Below, one piece after another: positions 28,897 through 37,671 of a DNA stretch of 64,000 bases. The stretch lies in the NCBI GenBank assembly GCA_012103375.1, contig WLWX01000001.1, forward strand, positions 1,664,501-1,728,500, given 5' to 3'. Origin of the DNA: Paracoccaceae bacterium (GTDB lineage: Bacteria > Pseudomonadota > Alphaproteobacteria > Rhodobacterales > Rhodobacteraceae). Numbering within the stretch: position 1 is the first letter of the stretch; the number at the start of each line of letters is the position of its first letter. The position numbers and the translations under genes were made by a program. A model generated the notes under the pieces. It had not been told where the DNA came from, made no database searches, and saw only the letters and a program-made list of their open reading frames with translations.

Positions 28897-30054
28897 TCAG
28901 GTGGGGGGTATGGCGCCGGTACGTTCGACAATCATCCCGTAGTGTTCCGGGCGGCGGTGGGCGGCGAAATCGAACACGGTTTCCTTATAGCGCCGCCCCA
29001 TGTCGAGGTCGCAACTGGCGGTGATCACCTCGTCCTCGACCGTCACGGCCTGGGCCACAATCTCGCCCGAGGGGGCGATGATCACGCTTTGCCCGCCCAT
29101 TTTTGAGCCTTCCTCATTGCCGCATTTGGCGGTGCCGACGACCCAGGTGGCGTTCTGATAGGCCCCGGCCTGCATCGACAGGGTGTTATGAAACAGGGTC
29201 AGGCTGTCCATCGCTTGTTCGCCCACATGGCCGAAAGGGGTGTTATAGCCGATTGTGTTGAAAAACTCCGTTTTAGGGCCTGAACGATGATTTTTCTTTC
29301 CATGCAGCCCGATCCTAAATTTTTGGCGCGGGGGTCGGCCCAAATCGCCTACATGCGCTCACGCGCAGCCATGCGCTGTCTCGTGGTCAAAGCTTTCCGA
29401 CTATTTCGCTTCATAGGTTTTCGCAAGAAATCCGCGACGCTCTGATTTCGGAGTTTTTCAACACAATCCGCCCAGCATCACCATCTCGACATCTTGCAGA
29501 CCCATCACGCGGTACGTCTCGGGCCAGCGGCGGTCATTGCAGATCGCCATGCCCATGTGGCCGCCGAAGCCCTTCCACACATTGAAGCCCAGATCGCCGG
29601 GTTCGAAATAGCGTTTTTCGAGGTGCTGAAAGTCGCGCCCCGGCTGCGGTTCGGCGTGTCCCGGCAGGTGGATCTTGCGGTACTTGCCGATGATCCGGGC
29701 CTGCTGATCCACCAGCACCGAGGTGTTATAGCGCCGCTTGACCCCGTTTTCGACCGTCAGTTCGGCGTAGCCAAGGTAGAACCCGATCCCCAGTTTCTTC
29801 GCCTCATCAAACAGCGGCTGGGTGGCGGCGCTTGGCATGTCTGTCTCGTAATAGCTGTCGAGTTCGTCTTCATCCTCGATCAGCCAGCGCGGGAAGAAGG
29901 TGGTCAGGGCAAGTTCGGTGAAGACCACGAGTTCACAGCCACGGCCCTTGGCCTCGCGCATCATTGCAAGCAATCGGTTCACCGCGTCGGCGCGGGTTTC
30001 TGATTTGGCGATGGGGCCCATCTGGGCAGCGGCGGTGTTCAGTTTGCGTGTCAT
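28897..30054 (-). pseudogene. N-carbamoyl-D-amino-acid hydrolase, interrupted by MITE copy 3
   Basis: Nitrilase-superfamily enzyme that removes the carbamoyl group from N-carbamoyl-D-amino acids. Removal of 222 bp gives a 311-aa frame with the catalytic triad regions FTELALTTFFPRW (Glu), GKYRKIHLPGH (Lys) and AICNDRRWPETYRVMGL (Cys), then YNTP...SMQAGAYQNATWVVGTAKCG. The sequence closely follows the Agrobacterium D-carbamoylase pattern. The MITE lies just after the catalytic Cys region; translation ends within the element (LGGLC-stop). The distal part is open in frame with an ORF starting inside the MITE, which automatic callers may report as a separate protein. The ATG overlaps the upstream gene by four bases. 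Confidence 0.9.
29251..29468 (-). mobile_element. 218-bp MITE, copy 3
   Basis: Inverted relative to copies 1 and 2, otherwise apparently the same 218 bases with perfect 20-bp terminal inverted repeats. Flanks are AGCC (29247-29250) and CGCC (29469-29472), a 4-bp duplication with one mismatch. It interrupts the D-carbamoylase gene in the middle of the hydantoin operon and also places stop codons between the promoter-proximal and distal genes. Confidence 0.92.
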
Positions 30055-30953
30055 TGATCCTGCCTTTCTGTGGTTGGGGGCGGCACCTGGGCGGCGAAAC
30101 GCGCGGCGATATCGCCCGCTTTGGTCAGCCAGATGGCGTCGCGCTGGTCGGTGATGTGGAGCAGCGCCCGGCGTAGATGGCGCAGGCGGGCGGGTTGGCC
30201 GACGATATAGGGATGCAGCGCGATGCCCATGACCAGCGGCTGCGCCGAGGCCTGTTCCAGCATCTCATCGAAGGTATCCGTAATCAGATCGGCGAAATCT
30301 GCCGGGCTGTCCTTGCGGGCAATCACGGCGGGAATGTCGTTCACTTCCTGCGGGTAGGGGACGGCCAGCAGGGGGCCGCTGCGCGTGTGCATCCAGATCG
30401 GCTGATCATCCATGCACCAGTTCAGCGTATAGGTGTACCCAGCCTCGACCAGCAGATCCGGGGTCGTGTGACACTCCGCGATCCAGGGGCTGAGCCAGCC
30501 TGCCGGTGCGGCCCCCTCGGCGCTGCTGATGGCGGCCGTTGCATCAGCGATCAGGGCGCGTTCGTCGCCTTCGTCCATCGTGCTTTGGCGCTCTGAATTG
30601 GTCCGTCCATGGCCTGCGACCTCGTCGCCACGCGCCCGGTGCGCCGCCGGCAATTCCGGCGCGTAGCCATACATCGTCGAATTCACCAACACCGTGGCGG
30701 GCAGGTCCAGCGCGTCCAGCAGGTCAAGCATTCGCCACGCGCCAACCCGGTTGCCATAGTCGCGCCAGGCATAATTCAGCACGTCAGGCTGCGGCCCGCC
30801 GGGGGCGAGTTCCGCGCCCAACCCCTCACCAAAGGAAAAATGCTCCAGATTGACGCCAAGATAGACGGCCAGCCCGTTCCCCTTGGGCCAGTCGAATTTC
30901 GGGCGCGCCGTGATTGGCGCATAGTCATAGCGACCATGTGTGGCCGGGATCAC
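30051..30953 (-). CDS. PuuE-like polysaccharide-deacetylase-fold protein lacking a metal His
   Basis: 300 aa NodB-fold protein starting at GTG 30953, which overlaps the SnoaL-like stop. It has YLGVNLEHFSFGEG, NYAWRDYGNRVGAWRML (PuuE-type) and WLSPWIAE. Where the first deacetylase has [13 protein letters not shown], this one has RGDEVAGHGRTNSE, so the second His of the HxxxH metal site is Asn. This recalls PuuE allantoinase, which works without a metal. The substrate is unknown; the operon suggests a cyclic ureide or carbamoyl compound. The stop overlaps the D-carbamoylase ATG by four bases. Confidence 0.82.
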   Translation of the reverse strand: MIPATHGRYDYAPITARPKFDWPKGNGLAVYLGVNLEHFSFGEGLGAELAPGGPQPDVLNYAWRDYGNRVGAWRMLDLLDALDLPATVLVNSTMYGYAPELPAAHRARGDEVAGHGRTNSERQSTMDEGDERALIADATAAISSAEGAAPAGWLSPWIAECHTTPDLLVEAGYTYTLNWCMDDQPIWMHTRSGPLLAVPYPQEVNDIPAVIARKDSPADFADLITDTFDEMLEQASAQPLVMGIALHPYIVGQPARLRHLRRALLHITDQRDAIWLTKAGDIAARFAAQVPPPTTERQDQ

Positions 30954-31369
30954 AACGGTGCCTCGGCCAGGCCCGCGCGGTCCAGTATCCATTCGGCGCT
31001 GTCGTTCCAGACCTGGGTTTCAACGATCAGCCCGTCGCGGATAACGAAAGTGTCGATGTAGCGGTTGCCGTCAAATTCGGTGCCATCCGGCCAGGCACCG
31101 TACAGATGGCCCGAGTTGTAGACATGGATATCGCCGCTGTCCGCATCCAGCGCTGCGTGCATCCGCCCCGGGCGCTTCTTCACCCAGGCGTATCGCTTGG
31201 CGTTGAAGCCGTTGGTCTGCGCCGGGGCGGTGAATTGCCGCCCGCCGGTGAAGGTGATGCTGACGCCAGGGGCCATGTATTTCGCCGCCCCCTCCGGATC
31301 GGGCACCATCGAGCGTTCGAGGTAGGCCGCAACCACGGCGCAGGCCTTGGACAAGCGCTCATCGCTCAT
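30950..31369 (-). CDS. SnoaL/NTF2-like protein
   Basis: 139 aa with a predicted NTF2-like cone fold: N-terminal helices (SKACAVVAAYLERSMVPDPEGAAKYMAPGVSITFTGG), then strands (GDIHVYNSGHLYGAWPDGTEFDGNRYIDTFVIRDGLIVE). Such proteins act as small isomerases, hydrolases or binding partners. Both ends overlap neighbours by four bases, so it is an integral operon member. No specific activity can be assigned. Confidence 0.78.
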   Translation of the reverse strand: MSDERLSKACAVVAAYLERSMVPDPEGAAKYMAPGVSITFTGGRQFTAPAQTNGFNAKRYAWVKKRPGRMHAALDADSGDIHVYNSGHLYGAWPDGTEFDGNRYIDTFVIRDGLIVETQVWNDSAEWILDRAGLAEAPL

Positions 31370-32001
31370 AACAGCGCGCCGATCTGAACGGCTGCTTTCA
31401 CGCCATCGACAAGGCGCACTTTGATCTCGGGGCCTGCGCGGTGGGGGATATGGGACATACCCGCACAGCCCAGCACGACGGTCTGAATGTCATCTTCGTC
31501 CTGCGCCAGTCGGATTTCTTGCAGGACCCGGTCGGCTGAGGCGTCGAGGTCGGTTTCCAGTGCAAGCACCGGCACGCCGGACGCGCGGACTTTGCCCAGA
31601 TGACCGCCAAGCCCGTAGGAGTTGATGTTGCCTTCCAGAATTGGCGTCGCAACGTCAAGCGTCGTGACAACCGAAAACCGCGACCCTGCCAACGCGGCCA
31701 GATGATAACCGGCCTGTCCAATGCCGATTACGGGGCAGGCTGCAATGTCGCGCGCGTCATCCAGCCCGGTGTCGTCAAAGCAACCAAGGATGATTGCCCG
31801 CGCCCCAAGGTCCGAGGCCTTTTGCACCAGCTTCAGCATCGGCGGAACGCAGGCGGCCCCATCCTCGGGGCCCTGAATGGCGGGCGGGCCGTCGTGCGAT
31901 GTCCAGGCTTCGATCGATATATCCGGGCAGGCGGCTTTTGCGGTGGCCAGCATGGCCGCGGTCATCGACTCGGTCGAGTTTGGGTTGATCAGGACGATCA
32001 T
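31366..32001 (-). CDS. Hydantoin/Asp-Glu racemase
   Basis: 211 aa. The two-cysteine active site of the family is visible as ILGCFDDTGLDDAR and VLGCAGMSHIP, and the N-terminal IVLINPNSTESMT is characteristic of hydantoin racemases (HyuA/HyuE type). It would convert L-hydantoins to the D form used by the hydantoinase and D-carbamoylase encoded downstream. The start overlaps the permease stop by four bases, tying transport and metabolism together. Confidence 0.88.
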   Translation of the reverse strand: MIVLINPNSTESMTAAMLATAKAACPDISIEAWTSHDGPPAIQGPEDGAACVPPMLKLVQKASDLGARAIILGCFDDTGLDDARDIAACPVIGIGQAGYHLAALAGSRFSVVTTLDVATPILEGNINSYGLGGHLGKVRASGVPVLALETDLDASADRVLQEIRLAQDEDDIQTVVLGCAGMSHIPHRAGPEIKVRLVDGVKAAVQIGALL

Positions 32002-32837
32002 ACCATGCCTTTGCCCGCATCATTCCCGGCCCGTGCGCGTCGCCGCGTGGTCCAGATCGTCACGGTCAGGAATATCGCAATGACGATCAGCGAAAACGCA
32101 GTCGTCAACGTCCCAAGCGCATAGAGGATCGGTGACGTCACGTTGGTTGTCATCCCGTAGATCTCAAGCGGCAGCGTATTGCGACTGCCCGAGGTCAGCA
32201 GCGTGCGCGCAAATTCATCATAGCTGAGCGTAAATCCGAACAGGGCCACGCCGATCAGTGACGGCGCGATGATCGGCAGGACGACATAGCGGATCGTCTG
32301 CCAGGCGGTTGCGCCCTGATCGCGCGCGGCTTCCTCATAGCTTTTGTCGAAGCGGTTGAAGACCGCGAACATGATCAGCAGGCCGAAAGGCAGGGTCCAG
32401 GTCAGCTGCGCGCCATATCCCGACGTCGCCCAATGCACATTGATCCCCGCCTGGCTGAACAGCAGCCCAACGCCCAAGGAGATCAGGATCGACGGGATCA
32501 CCAGCGCCGTGACGATCAGGTAGAACAGGATGGTCGAGCCGGGGAATTTCTTGCGGAACGCCAGCCCGCCCATGACTGACACCACGATGGTGGTCACCAT
32601 TACCATGAAGCCCAGCACCAGGCTGCGCCGGAAGCTGCCCCAGATATCCCCCACCGCCTGTTGTTCGAACAGATCATAGAACCAGAACAGCGACACGCCG
32701 CGCATCGGGAAGGTCAGCCCGCCGCCCGGCCCCTGAAACGACAGGATGCCGATGGTCAGCGTCGGACCGTAAAGGAACAGGATGAACAGAACGAAAAACG
32801 CGGTCAGAATGTAGAATGAGCGTGGGCGCGGTTCCAT
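31998..32837 (-). CDS. ABC transporter permease (PotC type)
   Basis: 279-aa inner membrane protein with about six helices and the EAA loop EEAARDQGATAWQTIRYVVLPIIAP that contacts the ATPase. The family imports polyamines, opines and related cationic or small nitrogenous compounds. The other subunits lie directly upstream. Genomic context suggests hydantoins, carbamoyl amino acids or other ureides as substrate. Confidence 0.9.
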   Translation of the reverse strand: MEPRPRSFYILTAFFVLFILFLYGPTLTIGILSFQGPGGGLTFPMRGVSLFWFYDLFEQQAVGDIWGSFRRSLVLGFMVMVTTIVVSVMGGLAFRKKFPGSTILFYLIVTALVIPSILISLGVGLLFSQAGINVHWATSGYGAQLTWTLPFGLLIMFAVFNRFDKSYEEAARDQGATAWQTIRYVVLPIIAPSLIGVALFGFTLSYDEFARTLLTSGSRNTLPLEIYGMTTNVTSPILYALGTLTTAFSLIVIAIFLTVTIWTTRRRARAGNDAGKGMV

Positions 32838-32904
32838 CAGATCACGTCCTTTTGCTGAGTAACCGGGACTGTGCCGACGGTGCGGGCTGCTTCAACGGTC
32901 ATCA

Positions 32905-33768
32905 CTACAGCTCCTTCCGGATATCGACGAACTTCAACAGAATGCCGATCACGATCAACACCGTGACCAGCAGAACAATCGCCGTGGCCGAAGCAGACGG
33001 GTATTGCAGCAGCGCGATATCGTTCGAGATCAGCCGCCCGACGTTCGCCGATTGGCTGCCCGACATGATCCGCACCGTGAAGAAATCACCCATCACCAGC
33101 GTGGCCACGAAGATCGTGCCGATCATGATGCCCGGCTTGGTCAGCGGCAGGATCACGTTCCACAGGGTCTGGAAGCCGTTCGCGCCGCCATCGCGCGCCG
33201 CCTCGATCAGGGATTTGTCGATCCGCATCATCGTGTTGAAGATCGGCACAACCATGAACAGCGTGTAAATATGCACAAACGACAGCACGACCGAGAAATC
33301 GCTGAACAGCAACCACTCCACCGGTTCGTCAATCACGCCCCAGGACATCAGCGTCGAATTGGCGATGCCGTTGCGGCCCAGAAACGGAATCCAGCTGATC
33401 ATTCGGATGATGTTCGAGGTCAGGAACGGGATCGTGCACAGCAAAAACAGCGCGACCTGCCAGGTCAGGCTGCGGATGTGAAAGGCCAGATAATAGGCGA
33501 CGGTAAAGCCAATAAGGAACGTGAAAATCCACGTTAGGATCGCGTATTTAAAGGTATTAACGAAAACGGTGTAGGTGACGGGAGAGCCGAACAGGAATTC
33601 GTAATTGTCGAACTGGAACGCCGGGATGATCGAAAACTCGGTCGCCTGCCAGAAGCTGACGATGATGATCATGATGATCGGCAGGACCAGAAATATCGAC
33701 AGCACCAGCGCCAGCGGGGATACCATCAGCCAGCCGGCAGCGTTGTTTTTCGTGAACAGGTTCTTCAT
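32905..33768 (-). CDS. ABC transporter permease (PotB type)
   Basis: 287-aa inner membrane protein with about six helices and the EAA-loop region SLIEAARDGGANGFQTLWNVILPLTKPG. The true start is ATG 33768, just before MKNLFTKNNAAGWLMVSPLAL; the longer open frame upstream overlaps the binding-protein gene and is spurious. It pairs with the PotC-type permease. Confidence 0.9.
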   Translation of the reverse strand: MKNLFTKNNAAGWLMVSPLALVLSIFLVLPIIMIIIVSFWQATEFSIIPAFQFDNYEFLFGSPVTYTVFVNTFKYAILTWIFTFLIGFTVAYYLAFHIRSLTWQVALFLLCTIPFLTSNIIRMISWIPFLGRNGIANSTLMSWGVIDEPVEWLLFSDFSVVLSFVHIYTLFMVVPIFNTMMRIDKSLIEAARDGGANGFQTLWNVILPLTKPGIMIGTIFVATLVMGDFFTVRIMSGSQSANVGRLISNDIALLQYPSASATAIVLLVTVLIVIGILLKFVDIRKEL

Positions 33769-33829
33769 GGGATCCGGCCGATATTCAGGTGGGTGTGCGG
33801 GGGCGCATCGCTGCACCCCCGCCAAGTGT

Positions 33830-35098
33830 TTAGGCCGCGATGAACTCGTTCCACTTGCGGACCATGTACTGGTTCTCGTCCATGACCGAGTTCCAGCAGG
33901 CAACCTTGCCCATCCGGTCGAAGAATGAACCGCCGTCACGGATGACGCCCGGGCCTTCCAGCTTCTGGCCGCTGGGGCTGACGATGTCGCCCTGGCTTTC
34001 CTTGCCTTCGTACCAGAAGCCCCATTCGTCATCCGACATGAACAACTTGGAGGTTTCGGGAACAGCCGAGTAATAGCCCTGACGCATCAGGAAGCCGCCT
34101 ACCCAACCGGACAGGTACCAGTTGATGTACTCATAAGCCGCATCCAGCTTGGCACCTTCCAGGCTGGCCGCAAGACCCATGCCGCCACCCCAGGAACGAT
34201 AGCCTTCCTCTAGCGGCTGATAGACGCACGGGATACCCTGGCTGCGCACAGCCGTGATCGCGGGCGACCACATCGACTGGATCACAACCTCGCCCGAGGC
34301 CATCAGGTTCACGCTTTCATCGAAGGATTTCCAGAAGGCGCGGAACTGGCCGTTTTTCTTGGCTTCGGTGAAGATGCCAAGCGTCAGGTCGATTTCTTCG
34401 CGGGTCATGTTACCCTTGTCGGGATACATGTATTCACCCATCGACTCGACGACCATCGACATGTCCATGATGCCGATTGACGAGATGTCGAGGATCGAGG
34501 CTTTGCCCTTGAACTCGGGGTTCAGCAACTCGGACCAGTTGGCGATCGGGCGACCGATCAGGTCCGGGCGGATGCCCAGCGTATCGGCGTTATAGATCGT
34601 CGGGATCAGGGTCATCCAACCGGATTCATTGTCGACGAACTCTTTGCCGTCAACGCCTTCCACAAAGCCGACTGTGTGGGGCGCGGTGCCCTGCGCAATC
34701 TCGCTGGTGGGGGTCAGTTTGCCCGACCGGAACGTCCCGGCGATCTTGTCATAGTTTTCGATCCGCGAGGTATCCATCGCCTGCAGGTTGCCCGTCGGCC
34801 AGACCTTTTTGCAGATCCAGTATTCGATATCGGCAATGTCAAAGCTGTCAGGTTGGGTGGCGACCCGCTGGGTCACACTGTCGGAATCGAGCGCCGTCAT
34901 TTCCAGCGTGATGCCAAGATCTTCCTGGGCCTTCGCGGCAATCTCGTTGAACGCAGAAACGCCGGTGCCTGCCTGGCGAAGAACGATGTTGGACTGCGCC
35001 CAGACCATCGGTGCCGCAACGGTTCCCGCCGCTGCCGCAACGCCGGTCTTCAGCAGCGTTCGCCGGCTTAGTCCATTTCGTTTGGTGTAACGTGACAT
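33830..35098 (-). CDS. ABC transporter periplasmic substrate-binding protein (Tat-exported)
   Basis: 422-aa family 1/PotD-like solute-binding protein. The twin-arginine signal SRRTLLKTGVAAAAG followed by APMVWAQS indicates folded export to the periplasm. The mature part has the two-lobe character of PotD (DIADIEYWICKKVWPTGNLQAMD, GFLMRQGYYSAVPE). It is the second gene of the operon and should determine import specificity. Confidence 0.9.
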   Translation of the reverse strand: MSRYTKRNGLSRRTLLKTGVAAAAGTVAAPMVWAQSNIVLRQAGTGVSAFNEIAAKAQEDLGITLEMTALDSDSVTQRVATQPDSFDIADIEYWICKKVWPTGNLQAMDTSRIENYDKIAGTFRSGKLTPTSEIAQGTAPHTVGFVEGVDGKEFVDNESGWMTLIPTIYNADTLGIRPDLIGRPIANWSELLNPEFKGKASILDISSIGIMDMSMVVESMGEYMYPDKGNMTREEIDLTLGIFTEAKKNGQFRAFWKSFDESVNLMASGEVVIQSMWSPAITAVRSQGIPCVYQPLEEGYRSWGGGMGLAASLEGAKLDAAYEYINWYLSGWVGGFLMRQGYYSAVPETSKLFMSDDEWGFWYEGKESQGDIVSPSGQKLEGPGVIRDGGSFFDRMGKVACWNSVMDENQYMVRKWNEFIAA

Positions 35099-35132
35099 TC
35101 GTCTCTCCTTCTAGGTGATTAGGGGTCGTCGG

Positions 35133-36119
35133 TCATGCAGTCAGTTGGTGTTGGTTCTTCTGATCCCAGTTCAGCCCGATCTGATCGCCGGGATTATGCG
35201 GGTTGCCGAAGAATTCGGCGTCGGGGATCAGGGCGGTCACTTCCTGGTCGCCGGCCATTTTCGCCAGCAGGGACACGTGATTGCCCTGATATTCGACCGC
35301 CAGCACGCTGGCTTCAAAACGGCCGTCTTTCACGGTGGTGGTCGTAACGGCATCGGTGCGCACGGCAACGTCGCCTTCGGGCAGGACGATGACGTTATGC
35401 CCGCCGATGAATTGTGCGACGAATTTGGTTTTCGGGGCGTTGAAGACCTCGCGCGCCGGGCCAGCCTGTTCAATCACCGCGTCATTCATCACCACAATCT
35501 CGTCCGCCAGGGCCAGGGCTTCGTCCTGGCCGTGGGTCACATGCAGGAATCCGATGTTCAGTTCGCGCTGCAGCTTCTTCAACTCTCCGCGCATGCGCAG
35601 GCGCAAGAACGGGTCAAGTGCGGACAGCGGTTCATCCAGCAGCAGGGCCTGCGGGCTGGTGATCAGGGCGCGCGCCAGCGCGACCCGCTGTTGCTGACCG
35701 CCCGACAATTGCGCGGGCAGGCGATCCGACAGGTCAGACAGATCAACAAGCTCTAGCATCTTGCCGCCCTGGGCCATGCGCTCGTCCTTGCCGACACCCT
35801 TCATCTTCAGGCTGAAGGCGACGTTTTCGGCAACGCTCAGGTGCGGAAACAGCGCGTAGTTCTGAAACATCATCGCCGTGCCGCGCCTGGCGGGCGGCAG
35901 GTCCGAGATATCTTTGCCGCCCAGAAGGATCGATCCTTCGGTGACAATCTCGTGCCCGGCAATCATGCGCAAGGTCGACGACTTGCCACAGCCGGACGGA
36001 CCAAGCAGGCAGGTATAGGAATTCGGCTGGAATTTGTGGCTGATCGCATCCACGGCCACGGCGGTTCCATAGCGCTTGGTAACATTCACCAATTCAAGGT
36101 CGGTATTATTTGCTGTCAC
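35133..36119 (-). CDS. ABC transporter ATP-binding protein (PotA type)
   Basis: 328 aa. Walker [10 protein letters not shown], signature [15 protein letters not shown], Walker [12 protein letters not shown] and the H-loop [14 protein letters not shown], followed by a TOBE-like C-terminal domain. GTG 36119 has GGGGAG six bases upstream and starts the ABC domain properly; an ATG at 36140 lies in an operator-like sequence. First gene of the 12-gene operon, divergent from gntR. Confidence 0.92.
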   Translation of the reverse strand: MTANNTDLELVNVTKRYGTAVAVDAISHKFQPNSYTCLLGPSGCGKSSTLRMIAGHEIVTEGSILLGGKDISDLPPARRGTAMMFQNYALFPHLSVAENVAFSLKMKGVGKDERMAQGGKMLELVDLSDLSDRLPAQLSGGQQQRVALARALITSPQALLLDEPLSALDPFLRLRMRGELKKLQRELNIGFLHVTHGQDEALALADEIVVMNDAVIEQAGPAREVFNAPKTKFVAQFIGGHNVIVLPEGDVAVRTDAVTTTTVKDGRFEASVLAVEYQGNHVSLLAKMAGDQEVTALIPDAEFFGNPHNPGDQIGLNWDQKNQHQLTA

Positions 36120-36139
36120 GCGTTCTCCCCACTCACGCA

Positions 36140-36149
36140 TGTATACGAG
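36140..36149. promoter_or_regulatory. Possible GntR operator half-site
   Basis: TGTATACGAG shares the TGTATAC core of the perfect palindrome at 36259-36270 and lies just upstream of the ABC transporter GTG start. It could be a weaker second operator controlling the leftward operon. Confidence 0.35.
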
Positions 36150-36258
36150 ATCGCCGGGTTTATTGTACGAAAAGCAGCCCCAGCGTTTCTCCGATACAGG
36201 AAGTCTTGCCGGATATGGCTTCACTTACAAGCAAAAATGATAAAGACTGATGCGAAAT

Positions 36259-36270
36259 GTTGTATACAAC
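36259..36270. promoter_or_regulatory. Probable operator of the divergent GntR regulator
   Basis: GTTGTATACAAC is a perfect 12-bp palindrome in the 219-base space between the ABC operon and gntR. FadR/FCD-subfamily GntR proteins typically bind TNGTNNNACNA-type palindromes, often TTGTATACAA, so this is a good candidate operator for the adjacent regulator. Confidence 0.65.
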
Positions 36271-36338
36271 CTGTGGCGGATTGCGGACAATTAACCTGTG
36301 CTGCCTACGGGATTTGGCCTTTGCCCAGGATTATTCAG

Positions 36339-37043
36339 ATGCAAAGCACCGCTGAAAAATCGCCGAACGCGGATCGCAAACTTCAAACTGATGAGGTGAC
36401 CGGGGCGCTGACCGTCGCGATTCACCAGCATCGCATCCTGCCCGGTACCAAGCTGGGCGAGGATGAGCTGAGCGAGATTTTCGGCGTGTCGCGGACGATC
36501 ATCCGGGCGGCGCTGCACTCGCTTGCCCATTCCCAATTGGTCGAGGTTCGCAGGAACCGCGGCGCCTTTGTGGCGCAGCCTACGGTGCGCGAAGCAAAAG
36601 AGGTTTTCGAGGCGCGCGAACTGGTCGAACCGCGCATGGCCGAATACGCGGCGGACCGCGCCACCAAGGCCGACATCAGGCGGCTTCGGGCGCATATCAA
36701 GAAGGAACACGCCGCCCTGGCCAAAGCCGACAGCGGCAAGGCACTGCATCTTTCAGGCCAGTTCCATGTAGAGGTTGCCCGGATCGCCGATCAGACCACC
36801 ATTGCCGGCATTGTCGAAGCCCTGATCGCCCGGTCGTCACTGATCATCGCGCTCTATTGGCGACGCGAAAGTGCGCTGTGCGAACAAAACGCTCATGAAG
36901 CCCTGGTCGAGGCGATTGCAGAGGGTCACGGCGCGCAAGCGGCGGACCTGATGCTTGAGCATCTGAAGCATCTGCACACGGCACTTGACCTTAATGAACG
37001 CAAAATGCCCGGGCGCAGCCTGAAGGACGTGCTGGTCGGCTGA
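36339..37043 (+). CDS. GntR-family regulator, FadR/FCD subfamily
   Basis: 234 aa: N-terminal winged HTH (LPGTKLGEDELSEIFGVSRTIIRAALHSLAHSQLVEVRRNRGAFV) and an all-helical FCD ligand domain (VEPRMAEYAADRA, FHVEVARIA, HEALVEAIAEG with metal-site His residues). Divergent from the ABC/hydantoin operon, it is the likely local repressor, binding a ligand from that pathway. ATG 36339 has AGGA about 8 bases upstream. Confidence 0.88.
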   Translation: MQSTAEKSPNADRKLQTDEVTGALTVAIHQHRILPGTKLGEDELSEIFGVSRTIIRAALHSLAHSQLVEVRRNRGAFVAQPTVREAKEVFEARELVEPRMAEYAADRATKADIRRLRAHIKKEHAALAKADSGKALHLSGQFHVEVARIADQTTIAGIVEALIARSSLIIALYWRRESALCEQNAHEALVEAIAEGHGAQAADLMLEHLKHLHTALDLNERKMPGRSLKDVLVG

Positions 37044-37104
37044 GGCGGTTGGCCGAACTCGGCCAGATCAGTCAGGCCAGATCAGCCAGCACAATCCGGG
37101 CGCA

Positions 37105-37533
37105 TCAGCTTAGACGGGTCAACAGCAGGCAGGTTTCCACATTTGCCACTCCGTCGACCCGGCCAATCTGGTTCAGAAGGCGGTCAAACGCCGTCAGGTT
37201 CCGGGTTTCGGACCGGGCGACCAGCGCCCATTTTCCGTTTGTTGTGTGCAAACTCGTAATCTCGGGCAGGCGCTTGAGGGTGCGGTGCACTTTTTCGACC
37301 TTGGCCAATTCGATTTCCAGCATCGAGATGGCGTTGATGTGATCCTCATCCGCGGCATCCGCGGTTTCGATCGTGAAGCGATGGATGACACCGTCGTCGA
37401 GCAGTGCCGACATGCGGGATTTGACGGTTGCACGGGTCAGCGACAGCGTCGCGGCCAGCTCGGTCACTGTCGTGCGCGCATTGTGCCGCAGCAGTTTCAG
37501 CAAGTCCCGGTCGGTGTTGTCCAACATGCGCAT
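37105..37533 (-). CDS. Lrp/AsnC-family regulator
   Basis: 142 aa. HTH near the N-terminus (LDNTDRDLLKLLRHNARTTVTELAATLSLTRATVKSRM) and a C-terminal RAM ligand domain. It is divergent from the arginase gene, so it probably responds to arginine or ornithine and controls the arginase-ocd-putA operon. No ribosome binding site distinguishes the ATGs at 37533 and 37527. Confidence 0.85.
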   Translation of the reverse strand: MRMLDNTDRDLLKLLRHNARTTVTELAATLSLTRATVKSRMSALLDDGVIHRFTIETADAADEDHINAISMLEIELAKVEKVHRTLKRLPEITSLHTTNGKWALVARSETRNLTAFDRLLNQIGRVDGVANVETCLLLTRLS

Positions 37534-37671
37534 TGCCCGAATTGAACGAAGATTGATCAAAATGGCAAATCAATTTTGCCTAATGATCATTTATTGGCCT
37601 GCGTTGGTCGATGCGCACCCACTATCGTTTTTCCCATGCAGACGGTCACACATCAGAAAACCTGCGCCCTA

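Noticed and set aside
28897-29343. 148-aa protein beginning inside MITE copy 3
   Set aside because: It is the distal part of the D-carbamoylase fused in frame to MITE sequence; it lacks the catalytic Glu, Lys and Cys regions.
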